A stretch of DNA of 64,000 bases, from positions 1 through 64,000 of the forward strand of contig NZ_FNAT01000009.1 of the NCBI RefSeq assembly GCF_900102015.1, read 5' to 3'. The stretch's first letter is position 1; each line of letters opens with the position of its first letter. The notes under the pieces were generated by a model that worked only from the letters and a program-made list of their open reading frames with translations, was not told the DNA's origin and made no database searches. Origin of the DNA: Limimaricola pyoseonensis (GTDB taxonomy: Bacteria; Pseudomonadota; Alphaproteobacteria; Rhodobacterales; Rhodobacteraceae). Below are positions 1 to 9,785 of the stretch, in pieces. Made by a program: the position numbers and the translations under genes.

Positions 1-472
1 CGCCCGCGGGCTCGAAGCCGGTGGTGCGGATGGTGATGACCTTCACCGCGTCGCGCGAGCGCACGGTCTGGATCGCGTTGCCGGCATAGACCGGGCGGTC
101 GAACGACCCGTCCTCGTGCACCGCCAGCACGTCGGGCACGATCATCACGTCCAAGAGCGCCGCGACGCGCGGCATGACGTTCTTGGCGTCGGTGGTCGCG
201 GGCGCCGCGATCACCTCGAAGCCCTCGGCCATCTGCGCCACCAGCGCCGCGACCGGCTCGGCCAGGCGGTGGCTGTAGAGCGCGTCCTCGGCGCAAAGGA
301 CCTTCGAGACACCCTCGAGCGTGGCGGCGGCCTCGGCCGCGCCCTTGGCCTTGGCGCCGACGCAGAGCAGCGTCACCTCGCCGAGCTGCCTTGCGGCGCT
401 GAGCGCGCGCGCGGTGGCGTCGCGGTTCAGCTCGCCATCGGTGACCTCGGCCAGAAGCAGGACAGCAGCCAT
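1..472 (-). CDS. etfA: Electron transfer flavoprotein alpha subunit, 3' end cut by window edge
   Basis: Only the N-terminal 157 or so residues are inside the window. The frame begins [16 protein letters not shown] and runs through the alanine-rich, Rossmann-like N-terminal domain of EtfA (a KNVMPRVAALLD stretch is visible). The FAD-binding C-terminal half lies beyond base 1. With EtfB it carries electrons from the acyl-CoA dehydrogenases encoded upstream to ETF:ubiquinone oxidoreductase. Its ATG shares one base with the etfB stop (TGATG), so the two subunits are translationally coupled. It ends a long operon that includes gcdH. Confidence 0.93.
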   Translation of the reverse strand, partial: MAAVLLLAEVTDGELNRDATARALSAARQLGEVTLLCVGAKAKGAAEAAATLEGVSKVLCAEDALYSHRLAEPVAALVAQMAEGFEVIAAPATTDAKNVMPRVAALLDVMIVPDVLAVHEDGSFDRPVYAGNAIQTVRSRDAVKVITIRTTGFEPAG

Positions 473-1230
473 CACACCACCCCCAGATCTTTGAGTTTCT
501 CGACCAGCTCGTCGACCGAGCCGACCATCATGCCGCCCTGCCGCGCCGGCGGCTCGGCGGTCCTGACCACCTCGAGCCGCGGCGAGACGTCGACGCCGTA
601 ATCTCCGGCCGTCTTCTCGTCCAAGGGCTTCTTCTTGGCCTTCATGATGTTGGGCAGCGACGCATAGCGCGGCTCGTTCAGGCGCAGGTCCACGGAGACG
701 ATCGCCGGCAGCTTGACCGAAATGGTCTGCAGGCCCCCATCGACCTCGCGCGTCACCTGCGCGTGCTCGCCCTCGATCTTCACCTCGGAGGCGAAGGTGG
801 CCTGCGACCAGCCCAGGAGCGCCGAGAGCATCTGCCCGGTGGCGTTCATGTCGTTGTCGATCGCCTGCTTGCCGCAGAGCACCATCTGCGGCTGCTCCGC
901 CTCGACCACCTTGGCGAGGATCTTGGCGACGGCGAGCGGCTCGATGTCCTGCTCCGGCGCGTCGGCCGCGACCACCAGGATCGCCCGGTCGGCACCCATC
1001 GCCAGAGCCGTACGCAGCGTTTCCTGCGCCTGCTTGACGCCGATCGAGACCGCGATCACCTCGGTGGCCACGCCGGCCTCCTTCAGGCGGATCGCCTCCT
1101 CGACCGCGATCTCGTCGAACGGGTTCATCGACATCTTCACGTTCGCCAGATCGACGCCCGTGCCGTCGCCCTTGACGCGCACCTTCACGTTGTAGTCGAT
1201 CACCCGCTTCACGGGGACTAGGATCTTCAT
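472..1230 (-). CDS. etfB: Electron transfer flavoprotein beta subunit
   Basis: A 252-residue protein starting [14 protein letters not shown], the standard EtfB opening and usual length. EtfB binds AMP and forms the ETF heterodimer with EtfA; the dimer accepts electrons one at a time from FAD-dependent acyl-CoA dehydrogenases in the cytoplasm. The ADRAILV segment after the [15 protein letters not shown] helix belongs to the conserved AMP-binding region. It follows gcdH by 14 bases on the same strand. The placement suggests an ETF pair used by the three acyl-CoA dehydrogenases of this operon, although an ETF normally serves many enzymes. Confidence 0.95.
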   Translation of the reverse strand: MKILVPVKRVIDYNVKVRVKGDGTGVDLANVKMSMNPFDEIAVEEAIRLKEAGVATEVIAVSIGVKQAQETLRTALAMGADRAILVVAADAPEQDIEPLAVAKILAKVVEAEQPQMVLCGKQAIDNDMNATGQMLSALLGWSQATFASEVKIEGEHAQVTREVDGGLQTISVKLPAIVSVDLRLNEPRYASLPNIMKAKKKPLDEKTAGDYGVDVSPRLEVVRTAEPPARQGGMMVGSVDELVEKLKDLGVV

Positions 1231-1244
1231 GCTTCGCTCCTGTC

Positions 1245-2456
1245 TCAGAAGAACGCCTGCAGGCCGGTCTGGGCCCGCCCGAGGATCAGCGCATGCACGT
1301 CATGCGTGCCCTCGTAGGTGTTCACGGTTTCCAGGTTGATCATGTGCCGCATCACGTGGAACTCCTCGGAGATCCCGTTGCCGCCATGCATGTCGCGGGC
1401 CTGGCGCGCGATCTCGAGCGCCTTGCCGCAGTTGTTGCGCTTCATCAGCGAGACCAGCTCGGGCGAGGCGCGGCCCTCGTCCATCAGCCGGCCCAGACGC
1501 AGGCTGCCCTGCAGCCCGAGCGCGATCTCGGTCTGCATGTCGGCGAGCTTTTTCTGGAACAGCTGGGTCTGCGCCAGCGGGCGGTTGAACTGCTTGCGGT
1601 CGAGGCCGTATTGCCGCGCCGCGAACCAGCAGGCCTCGGCCGCGCCCATCGCGCCCCAGCTGATGCCGTAGCGCGCGCGGTTGAGGCAGCCGAACGGGCC
1701 CTTGAGCCCCTGCACGCCCGGAAGCAGCGCGTCCTCGCCGACCTCGACGCCGTCCATGACGATCTCGCCGGTGGTCGAGGCGCGCAAGGAGAGCTTGCCG
1801 CCGATCTTCGGGGCCGAAAGGCCCTTCATGCCCTTTTCCAGCACGAAGCCGCGGATCTTGCCGTCATGCGCTTCGGACTTGGCCCAGACGACGAAGACGT
1901 CGGCGAAGGGCGCGTTGGAGATCCACATCTTCGAGCCGGACAGCCGGTAGCCGCCGTCGATCTTCTTGGCGACGGTCTTCATGCCGGCGGGGTCGGAGCC
2001 CGCGTCGGGCTCGGTCAGGCCGAAGCAGCCGATCAGCTCGCCCGAGCACAGGCCCGGCAGGTATTTCTTGCGCTGCTCGTCCGAGCCGTAGGCGTCGATC
2101 GGGTAGATCACGAGGCTCGACTGCACCGACATCATCGAGCGGTAGCCGCTGTCGATGCGCTCGACCTCGCGGGCGATCAGGCCGTAGGTGACGTAGGACG
2201 CCCCCAGGCCGCCGAGCTCCTCCTCGACGGTGACGCCGAGCAGGCCGGCCTCGCCCATCTCGCGGAAGATCGACGGGTCGGCCGTCTCCTCGCGGTAGGC
2301 CTCGGTGACGCGCGGCGCGAGCTTGTCGTCGGCGAAGGCGCGGGCCGCGTCGCGCAGCATCCGCTCGTCCTCGTCGAGCTGGGTTTCGATCAGGAACGGG
2401 TCGGACCAGTCGAACTGGCCGAGTTCGGGGCCGTGGCCCTGCATGTCCTTGGGCAT
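1245..2456 (-). CDS. gcdH: Glutaryl-CoA dehydrogenase
   Basis: A 403-residue acyl-CoA dehydrogenase of the GCDH branch. The family oxidises and decarboxylates glutaryl-CoA to crotonyl-CoA with FAD, passing electrons to ETF. Visible signatures are [13 protein letters not shown] in the flavin-binding middle domain, [14 protein letters not shown] at the start of the C-terminal helical domain, and [20 protein letters not shown] at the end, where Glu382 is the expected catalytic base. Length is typical. It sits between the CoA ligase and etfB in an operon for dicarboxyl-CoA beta-oxidation, which explains its role: odd-chain diacids are shortened to glutaryl-CoA. Among acyl-CoA dehydrogenases this assignment is unusually firm. 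Confidence 0.93.
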   Translation of the reverse strand: MPKDMQGHGPELGQFDWSDPFLIETQLDEDERMLRDAARAFADDKLAPRVTEAYREETADPSIFREMGEAGLLGVTVEEELGGLGASYVTYGLIAREVERIDSGYRSMMSVQSSLVIYPIDAYGSDEQRKKYLPGLCSGELIGCFGLTEPDAGSDPAGMKTVAKKIDGGYRLSGSKMWISNAPFADVFVVWAKSEAHDGKIRGFVLEKGMKGLSAPKIGGKLSLRASTTGEIVMDGVEVGEDALLPGVQGLKGPFGCLNRARYGISWGAMGAAEACWFAARQYGLDRKQFNRPLAQTQLFQKKLADMQTEIALGLQGSLRLGRLMDEGRASPELVSLMKRNNCGKALEIARQARDMHGGNGISEEFHVMRHMINLETVNTYEGTHDVHALILGRAQTGLQAFF

Positions 2457-2457
2457 C

Positions 2458-4005
2458 TTACTTCTCCTCCGCGTCGAGCGCCGCCAGACGGTCCGCGAAG
2501 GCGTCGAGCAGCTTGTGTTTCAGGATCTTGCCGGTCGCCGCGGCGGGCAGCCGGTCCACGATCAGGATCTTCGATGGCCGCTTGTAACTCGAAAGTCGCC
2601 CGGTGACATGGGCCTTGAGTGTCGCGGCGTCGGGTGCGGGATCGGCGCATTGCACGAAGGCCAGCACCTCTTCGTTGCCGTGCCGCGCGCGGCCGATCAC
2701 GGCCGCCTGCACCACCGCCGGGTGGTCGTTCAGCGCCGCCTCGACCTCGGGCGGGTAGACGTTGAAGCCCGAGCGGATGATCAGCTCCTTGCAGCGCCCG
2801 ACCACGTGCAGCCGCCCCTCGGCGTCGATCTTACCCAGATCGCCGGTCTTCAGCCAGCCATCGGGGCCGAGCACCTTGGCCGTCTCGTCCGGGTTGCGGA
2901 AATAGCCCTTCATCACGTGCGGGCCGCGGGTGTGGATCTCGCCCACGCCCTCGGCGTCCTGCGCCTCGGGGTCGATGCGGATCTCGATGCCCGGCAGCGC
3001 CGGGCCGACCGAAACGTCGGGCGTGCCGATCGGGTTCTTCGTGCCGCAGACGCCGGCGGTGCTCTCGGTCATGCCGTAGCCGTTCTGAAGCGGCAGGCCG
3101 TAGAAGGCCTCGGCCTTGCGCTTCCAAGCCGGGTCGAGCGGGGCGGCGCCGGACGAGACGTAGCGCAGCTGCGCGCCCTCGAGCCTGTCGAGGCCGAGAG
3201 AGGCCACGTGCTTCATCAGGAGCGCATGCATCTGCGGCACCGCCGGCAGCACCGTCGCGCCGTCCTGCAGCGCGGCCAGGAGCTTGTCGGGCGCGAAACG
3301 GGTCTCGAGCCGGATCGCCGCGCCGCAGGTCGCGCCCGCCATCAGCATCGAGGCGAGGCCGAACACATGCGTGAGCGGCAGCGCGCCGTAGATCCGGTCG
3401 CCCGGCACCATGTCGCGCAGCACCGAGGAGGCGTTGCCGGCGAAGCGCAGATTGGCATGGGTAAGCATGACGCCCTTGGGATCGCCGGTGGTGCCGGTGG
3501 TGTAGAGGATCACCGCGACGTCGCGGGCCTCCGGATCGGCGGCGCCGCCGGGCCCTTGTGCGATGGCGATGCGGCCCGCCGGGCTTTCGACCGCCTCGGC
3601 GCCCGCGGCGTCGGCATGGGCCTGCGCCTCGGGCGAGACGTTGGTGGTGTAGGCCACCAGCCGCGGCTCGGCATGGTTGGTGATGCGCGCGATCTCGGCC
3701 GTGGTCATGCGGGCGTTGACCGGCACCGCGATGGCGCCAAGCCGGGCGGCGGCGAAGATCGACAGCGCCGTCGCGGCGCAGTTCTCGGCCACGATCAGCA
3801 GCCGGTCGCCCGTGGCAAGGCCGCGGTCGCGCAGCAGGTCGGCCATGGCGGCGACGGCGGCCTCGTAGCCGGCCCAGTCGAACACCCGGCCGTCGCTGTC
3901 GATCAGGCCCTGCGCCTGCGGTCTCTCGGCCGCGTGGCGGGCGATCAGCGCGTCGATCCGCGCGGTGGCGCCGCTCTCGGCGCGTGTCTCGGTGGCTGCG
4001 ATCAT
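2458..4005 (-). CDS. AMP-forming acyl-CoA synthetase (dicarboxylate/fatty acid-CoA ligase)
   Basis: A 515-residue ANL-superfamily ligase. The phosphate loop [11 protein letters not shown], the NGYGMTES adenine motif, the GWLKTGDLG hinge motif and the C-terminal [13 protein letters not shown] lysine segment are all visible. The enzyme adenylates a carboxylic acid and transfers the acyl group to CoA. ATG at 4005 is chosen because it gives an ATGA overlap with the upstream flavoprotein gene; the open frame continues further upstream but there it is only a shadow of that gene. Context (PimC/PimD/PimF-like genes, gcdH) suggests a dicarboxylic acid substrate, as for PimA, but the sequence alone does not fix it. 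Confidence 0.85.
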   Translation of the reverse strand: MIAATETRAESGATARIDALIARHAAERPQAQGLIDSDGRVFDWAGYEAAVAAMADLLRDRGLATGDRLLIVAENCAATALSIFAAARLGAIAVPVNARMTTAEIARITNHAEPRLVAYTTNVSPEAQAHADAAGAEAVESPAGRIAIAQGPGGAADPEARDVAVILYTTGTTGDPKGVMLTHANLRFAGNASSVLRDMVPGDRIYGALPLTHVFGLASMLMAGATCGAAIRLETRFAPDKLLAALQDGATVLPAVPQMHALLMKHVASLGLDRLEGAQLRYVSSGAAPLDPAWKRKAEAFYGLPLQNGYGMTESTAGVCGTKNPIGTPDVSVGPALPGIEIRIDPEAQDAEGVGEIHTRGPHVMKGYFRNPDETAKVLGPDGWLKTGDLGKIDAEGRLHVVGRCKELIIRSGFNVYPPEVEAALNDHPAVVQAAVIGRARHGNEEVLAFVQCADPAPDAATLKAHVTGRLSSYKRPSKILIVDRLPAAATGKILKHKLLDAFADRLAALDAEEK

Positions 4006-5021
4006 GCCTGCACGGCCTCCTCTGCCTTGCGCGCCGGGGCCGGGCGCAACCGCGCCAGCGCCGTCCGCGCCTCCTCCTCCAGCCGGCCGACGATCCCGGC
4101 CAGCGGCTCCACCCGGTCGGTCAGCCCGAGCGACTGCCCGGCCGAGAGCATGCCGCGCGACACGTCGCCGGTCTCGTAGGCCTTGCGGCCGATCCTGCCC
4201 GCGACATGCGGCATCAGCTCCTCGATGCCGATCTCGGGGTTCTCGGCCTCCAGCCGCGCGACCGTCTCCGACGTCTCGTTCCTGAGCGTGCGGATCGTGT
4301 TGCGCACGCTGCCCATCGTCAACATCGTGTCGGTCTCCTTCGCCCCCGCCAGCGCGCGCTTGTAGTCGGGATGCGCGGTGATCTCCTCGGCCACGAGGAA
4401 ACGCGTGCCGACCACCACGCCCGCCGCGCCGCCCGCCAGCGCCGCGACAAGCTGCGCGCCGTGCCCGACGCCGCCGCCCAGCAGGAAGGGGATCTTCAGC
4501 CGGCGCTCGGCCAGCGCGAGGTTCACGAAGCTGCCAACGAGGTCCATGCCCGGATGGCCGCCGCATTCGGCCCCGACGATCGAGACCATGTCGACCCCGA
4601 CCGCCTGCGCCTTCTCGGCGTAGCGGACGCTCGGCACCTTGTGCAGCACGGTGATGCCCGCCGCCTTCAGCATCGGCAGCCAAGGCTCGGGGTTGCGGCC
4701 CGAGGTCTCGACGAAGCGCACGCCCTCCTCGGCGATCAGCTCGAAGATCTCGCCGGTGCGCTCGCCCGGCACCAGCTTGGGCAGCATCGAGACGTTGACG
4801 CCGAAGGCCCCGCCCTCGGCCATTTCGCGCGTGCGGCGGATCTCGGCGCGCAGCGCGTCGGGGTCGGGAAAGCTCGCGGCGGTGATGAAGCCGATGATGC
4901 CGGCGCGGGCGCAGGCCGAGACATAGGCCGCGTCGGAGAGCCACATCAGCCCGCCGGCCACGACCGGAAGCTTGGTGCCGTAGGCGCGGGTGACGGCGGT
5001 GTCGAAGGCCGGGTCGGTCAT
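4002..5021 (-). CDS. Nitronate monooxygenase-like FMN protein (2-nitropropane dioxygenase family)
   Basis: A 339-residue TIM-barrel flavoprotein of the NMO/FabK superfamily. GAECGGHPGMDLVGS contains the family histidine (His156), and GGGVGHGAQLVAALAGGAAG followed by VVVGTRFLVAEE forms the FMN phosphate-binding part. Characterised relatives oxidise alkyl nitronates; FabK-type relatives reduce enoyl thioesters. It overlaps the hydratase gene upstream and the ligase downstream by 4 bp each, so it is embedded in the beta-oxidation operon. A role in acyl-CoA metabolism, such as double-bond handling, is plausible but inferred from position only. Confidence 0.82.
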   Translation of the reverse strand: MTDPAFDTAVTRAYGTKLPVVAGGLMWLSDAAYVSACARAGIIGFITAASFPDPDALRAEIRRTREMAEGGAFGVNVSMLPKLVPGERTGEIFELIAEEGVRFVETSGRNPEPWLPMLKAAGITVLHKVPSVRYAEKAQAVGVDMVSIVGAECGGHPGMDLVGSFVNLALAERRLKIPFLLGGGVGHGAQLVAALAGGAAGVVVGTRFLVAEEITAHPDYKRALAGAKETDTMLTMGSVRNTIRTLRNETSETVARLEAENPEIGIEELMPHVAGRIGRKAYETGDVSRGMLSAGQSLGLTDRVEPLAGIVGRLEEEARTALARLRPAPARKAEEAVQA

Positions 5022-5812
5022 GTCGTCTCCCTGAGTTTCGCGAAATCCGGTGCGCGCTTCTCGAGGAAGGCGCGGATGCCCTCGGCGGCCTCGGGCGTGC
5101 CCTGCGCATGCGCCATGGCGTCGCGCTCGGCGTCGAGCTGCGCGTGCAGGTCGCCGCCGGCGGCGCCGGTCATCAGCGCCTTGATCGCGCCCTGCGTGGC
5201 CGAGGGGCCGCTGGCGAGGCGGTTGGCCAGTTCGAGCGCGGCGTCGAAGGCCGTGCCGGGCTCGGCCAGTTCCGACAGCGCGCCGAGCGCGTGCAGACGC
5301 TCGGCCCCCACCGGTTCGCCCAAGAGCACCATGCGGTTGGCAAGCGCGCGCGGCAGGCCGGCGGCCAGCGCGTGGGTCAGGCCGGCGTCGGGCACGAGGC
5401 CCGCCTTGACATAAGCGGCGGTGAAGCGCGCGTCGCGCGCCGCCACGCTCAGGTCGCAGGCCAGCGCCAGCGACAGCCCGGCCCCGGCGGCGCCGCCCTC
5501 GATCGCGGCAATCACCGGCTTGGGGCAGTCATGCACCGCGCGGATCAGGTCGTGCAGCTTCTCGATGTTGCCGCGCCGCTCGGCCTCGGTCTGCGCCGCG
5601 CGGGTGGCCAGCACGTTGAGATCGCCGCCGGCGCTGAAGAAGCCGCCCTCGCTGACGAGGATCACCGCGACGATGCGCGGCTCGGCCGCGGCGATGGCCA
5701 GCGCCTCGTGCAGCACCGGGTAGTAATCGGCGGTCAGCGCACCGCGCCGACCCGCGTTCAGGTTCCAGACGATCAGCCTGTCGCCCCAGTCCTCGATCCG
5801 TGCGGCGGTCAT
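5018..5812 (-). CDS. Enoyl-CoA hydratase/isomerase family protein
   Basis: A 264-residue crotonase-fold protein. SEGGFFSAGGDLNVL forms the first oxyanion-hole strand and PVIAAIEGGAAGAGLSLALACDL the second, both diagnostic of the family. Residues corresponding to the classical hydratase glutamates are not obvious (VKAGLVPDAGLTHAL has Asp/Gly there), so isomerase or other crotonase chemistry is possible. ATG 5812 is chosen because it follows the usual MTAARIEDWGDRL opening and overlaps the thioesterase stop by 4 bp; the longer frame upstream is that gene's shadow. Fits a beta-oxidation operon as a second hydratase/isomerase beside the fused enzyme. Confidence 0.86.
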   Translation of the reverse strand: MTAARIEDWGDRLIVWNLNAGRRGALTADYYPVLHEALAIAAAEPRIVAVILVSEGGFFSAGGDLNVLATRAAQTEAERRGNIEKLHDLIRAVHDCPKPVIAAIEGGAAGAGLSLALACDLSVAARDARFTAAYVKAGLVPDAGLTHALAAGLPRALANRMVLLGEPVGAERLHALGALSELAEPGTAFDAALELANRLASGPSATQGAIKALMTGAAGGDLHAQLDAERDAMAHAQGTPEAAEGIRAFLEKRAPDFAKLRETT

Positions 5813-6240
5813 GTCTTTCCTCCCTGCCGGTGCGCCGGGACGGGCTTGAACACGCCCGTGGCCGTGGCCACGAGCCGCCCGTCCTCGTCGGCGCGCAGTT
5901 CCCCCTCGACGAAGCACAGCGACCGGCCACCGCCGGTGATGCGCCCCGTCGCCGTCAGCGCCTCGCCCGCGCGTGCGGGCGAGAGATACTGCGTGTTGAG
6001 CGAGATGGTCAGGAAGGGCGAGCGCCCCTCCGGATCGCGGCTCAGGCTGCCGGTCGCGCCCATGGCGTTGTCGAGGATCGTGGCGACGATCCCGCCATGC
6101 AGCATGCCGTGACGGTTGGTGTGATCCGCCGTCACGGTCAGGTGGCAGCGCGCGCGCCCGTCGCTCTGGCCCACGTCCAGCACGTAGCCGATCAGCCGCT
6201 GCGCGCCGGTCTCGCCCCTGATGATCCCCTCCCCGCTCAT
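5809..6240 (-). CDS. PaaI-family hotdog thioesterase
   Basis: A 143-residue hotdog-fold protein with the PaaI/YbdB-type motif NRHGMLHGGIVATILDNAMG, where the HGG and the downstream Asp form the thioesterase active site. Members hydrolyse acyl-CoA or aryl-CoA esters and often act as CoA-releasing safety valves in catabolic operons. It begins 9 bases after the acyl-CoA dehydrogenase gene ends and overlaps the next gene by ATGA. Substrate is unknown; dead-end dicarboxyl-CoA intermediates are a reasonable guess. Confidence 0.87.
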   Translation of the reverse strand: MSGEGIIRGETGAQRLIGYVLDVGQSDGRARCHLTVTADHTNRHGMLHGGIVATILDNAMGATGSLSRDPEGRSPFLTISLNTQYLSPARAGEALTATGRITGGGRSLCFVEGELRADEDGRLVATATGVFKPVPAHRQGGKT

Positions 6241-6249
6241 CAGGTCGCC

Positions 6250-7374
6250 TCAGGCCGCCTTCAGCCGCACGAAGCGGCCGAGATGGTAGGTCGCGTCGCC
6301 GAAGCGCTGGTCGAGCATCGACAGCCGGCGGGCGAAGCGGCCGAGGTCGTACTCCTCGGTGACGCCGATGCCGCCATGCATCTGGATCGATTCCTCGGCC
6401 ACCAGCCGGGCGGCCTTGCCGACCAGGTGCTTGGTCGCCGAGACGTGGATCTCGCGCGTGGCGCGGTCGGCCTCGAGATGGCCGCAGAGGTTGATCACCG
6501 CCGAGCGGGCCTGCTCGATCTCGATCAGCATCTCGGCGGCGCGGTGCTGCAGCGCCTGGAACTTGCCGATCGGCTGGCCGAACTGCTTACGGGTCTTGAG
6601 ATAGTCGCCGGTCAGCGCCCGCGCCGTCTCCATCGCGCCGAGCGCGTCGGCGCAGAGCGCGGCGGTGCCGCGGGCCTGCGCGGTCTCGATCGCGTCGAGG
6701 GCGCGGCCCTCCTCGCCCAGCAGCGCGTCGGCGGGCAGCTCGACGTTCTCCAGCACCAGCTCGGCGGCGCGGCCGCCCTGGCTGAGCGGGTAGTCGCGGA
6801 TCTCGACGCCGGCCGTGCCCTTGGGCAGCAGGAACAGGCTGATGCCGTCGCGGTCGCCGACCTCGCCGGCCGTGCGGGCCGAGACGACGATCCGGTCGGC
6901 CTGCGCGCCGTTGACGACGACCGACTTGCGGCCCGACAGCGTCCAGGCCTCGCCGGCCTTCACGGCGCGGGTCTCGACCCGCTCGAGGTCGAAACGGCTG
7001 GCCGGCTCGCCATGCGCGAGCGCCAGCTGCAATCCGCCCTCGGCCGCCTGCTCGACCAGCGCCTGCTGCGCCGCGTCGCCCAGCTCGGCGATCAGCCCGC
7101 CGGCCAGCAGGATCTCGAGCAGCGGCTCGGTCGCGCCGGCGCGGCCCAGCTCCTCGAACACGGTCATCAGGTCGAAGCCCATGCCGCCGAAGCCGCCCTG
7201 CTCTTCGGTGAACAGCGCGCCCGCGACGCCCATCTCGGCCAGCCCGGCCCAGATCTCGGGCGACGAGCCGGTCTCTTCCGCGGCCTTCAGCGCCTGCGGG
7301 GTCACCGCGTCCGCGAGAAAGCGGCGCAGCCCGTCCTGCAGCATCTGCCGCTCTTCGGTCAGTTGGAAGTTCAT
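6250..7374 (-). CDS. pimD: Acyl-CoA dehydrogenase, small-subunit type (PimD-like)
   Basis: A 374-residue acyl-CoA dehydrogenase whose opening MNFQLTEERQMLQDGLRRFL and pairing with a second acyl-CoA dehydrogenase match the PimC/PimD arrangement known from pimeloyl-CoA degradation in Rhodopseudomonas palustris. TRKQFGQPIGKFQALQHRAA and ESIQMHGGIGVTEEYDLGRF are canonical C-terminal-domain segments. It introduces the alpha,beta double bond in a CoA thioester with FAD. The middle domain lacks the usual TEPxxGSD motif, consistent with a specialised partner subunit. Eleven bases separate it from the large-subunit gene. The symbol is given by similarity and gene order. Confidence 0.78.
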   Translation of the reverse strand: MNFQLTEERQMLQDGLRRFLADAVTPQALKAAEETGSSPEIWAGLAEMGVAGALFTEEQGGFGGMGFDLMTVFEELGRAGATEPLLEILLAGGLIAELGDAAQQALVEQAAEGGLQLALAHGEPASRFDLERVETRAVKAGEAWTLSGRKSVVVNGAQADRIVVSARTAGEVGDRDGISLFLLPKGTAGVEIRDYPLSQGGRAAELVLENVELPADALLGEEGRALDAIETAQARGTAALCADALGAMETARALTGDYLKTRKQFGQPIGKFQALQHRAAEMLIEIEQARSAVINLCGHLEADRATREIHVSATKHLVGKAARLVAEESIQMHGGIGVTEEYDLGRFARRLSMLDQRFGDATYHLGRFVRLKAA

Positions 7375-7385
7375 GTCCCGCCCCC

Positions 7386-8582
7386 TCAGAGTTCCAGGAT
7401 CGCCTTGGCGATGATCGTCTTCTGCACCTCGTTCGATCCGCCATAGATCGAGAGCTTGCGGTTGTTCAGGTAATGCGGCGTGGCCGACATCGCGTAGTCC
7501 GGGCCCACCGGGCCGACATTGCTGCCCGCCTCCAGCGCCTCGGAGACGAAGGGCATGGCGTAGGGCCCGACCGCCTGCTTGGTCAGCGCGTTGATCTCCT
7601 GCCGCAGCACGGTGCCCTTGATCTTCAGCATCGAGCTTTCCGCGCCCGGCGCCTGGCCGGCGGCGGCGGCCGAGACCACCCGCAGGTTGGTCGTGGCCAT
7701 CGCCATCAGCGCGATCTCCACCTCGGCGATCTGCGCCGCGAAGAGCGGGTCCTCGATCAGCGGGCGGCCGTTCGACTGCTCGAGCGAGGCGATGCGCTTG
7801 AGGTTGGCGAGGCCGGCATTGGCGAAGCCCACGCCCGCGATGTTGGTGCGCTCATGCGTCAGCAGGTACTTGGCGTAGGTCCAGCCCTTGTTCTCCTCGC
7901 CGACGAGGTTCTCGGCCGGCACCCGCACGTTGTCGAAGAAAACCTCGTTTACCTCGGCCTCGCCGTCGATCAGCACGATCGGCCGCACCGTCACGCCGGG
8001 GTCGTTCATGTCGACCAGCAGGAAGGAGATGCCCTCCTGCGGCTTGCCCTCCTTCGAGGTGCGCACGAGGCAGAAGATCATGTTGGCGTGCTGGCCCAGC
8101 GTGGTCCAGGTCTTCTGGCCGTTGACCACGTAGTGGTCGCCGTCGCGCACCGCCGTCGTCTTGACCGAGGCGAGGTCGGAGCCCGCGCCGGGCTCGGAAT
8201 AGCCCTGGCACCACCAGTCGTCGCCGTTGAGGATGCGCGGCAGCCAGTACTCCTGCTGCTCCTTCGAGCCGAACTTCTGCAGCACCGGGCCGAGCATGGC
8301 GAGCCCGAAGGGCACGATGCGCGGGGCGTGGGCGGCGGTGGTCTCCTCCTCGAAGATGTGCCGCTCGACCGCGTTCCAGCCGGCGCCGCCATGCTCCTTC
8401 GGCCAGTTGCCGGCGAGCCAGCCGCGTTCGTTGAGGATGGCGTGCCATTCCTCGTAGTCGTCCTTGGTCAGCCGCTGGCCGAGACGGACCTTGTCCGACA
8501 GGCGCTTGGGCAGTTTCTGCTCCAGAAAGCTCCGCACCTCGGCGCGGAAGGCCTTCTGCTCATCCGTGAAGTTCAGGTCCAT
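7386..8582 (-). CDS. pimC: Acyl-CoA dehydrogenase, large-subunit type (PimC-like)
   Basis: A 398-residue acyl-CoA dehydrogenase starting MDLNFTDEQKAFRAEVRSFL. The flavin-contacting region GYSEPGAGSDLASVKTTA and GQKTWTTLGQHANMIFCLVR are conserved. In the C-terminal segment the position of the usual catalytic Glu of the YEG motif is glycine (LSIYGGSNEVQKTII), so the base is absent there or supplied elsewhere. Together with the adjacent PimD-like partner this suggests a heteromeric enzyme, as in paired acyl-CoA dehydrogenases of dicarboxylate and steroid degradation. Likely substrate is a medium-chain dicarboxyl-CoA, inferred from context. Confidence 0.8.
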   Translation of the reverse strand: MDLNFTDEQKAFRAEVRSFLEQKLPKRLSDKVRLGQRLTKDDYEEWHAILNERGWLAGNWPKEHGGAGWNAVERHIFEEETTAAHAPRIVPFGLAMLGPVLQKFGSKEQQEYWLPRILNGDDWWCQGYSEPGAGSDLASVKTTAVRDGDHYVVNGQKTWTTLGQHANMIFCLVRTSKEGKPQEGISFLLVDMNDPGVTVRPIVLIDGEAEVNEVFFDNVRVPAENLVGEENKGWTYAKYLLTHERTNIAGVGFANAGLANLKRIASLEQSNGRPLIEDPLFAAQIAEVEIALMAMATTNLRVVSAAAAGQAPGAESSMLKIKGTVLRQEINALTKQAVGPYAMPFVSEALEAGSNVGPVGPDYAMSATPHYLNNRKLSIYGGSNEVQKTIIAKAILEL

Positions 8583-8595
8583 TGCGGTCCCCTTC

Positions 8596-9771
<1,176 letters not shown>

Positions 9772-9785
9772 GTCGTCTCTCCCTT

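Noticed and set aside
2458-5109. A single 883-codon open frame spanning ligase and the flavoprotein gene
   Set aside because: The upstream 368 codons are an Arg/Pro-rich shadow of the nitronate-monooxygenase-like gene in another frame; the ligase begins at 4005 with its conserved N-terminus.
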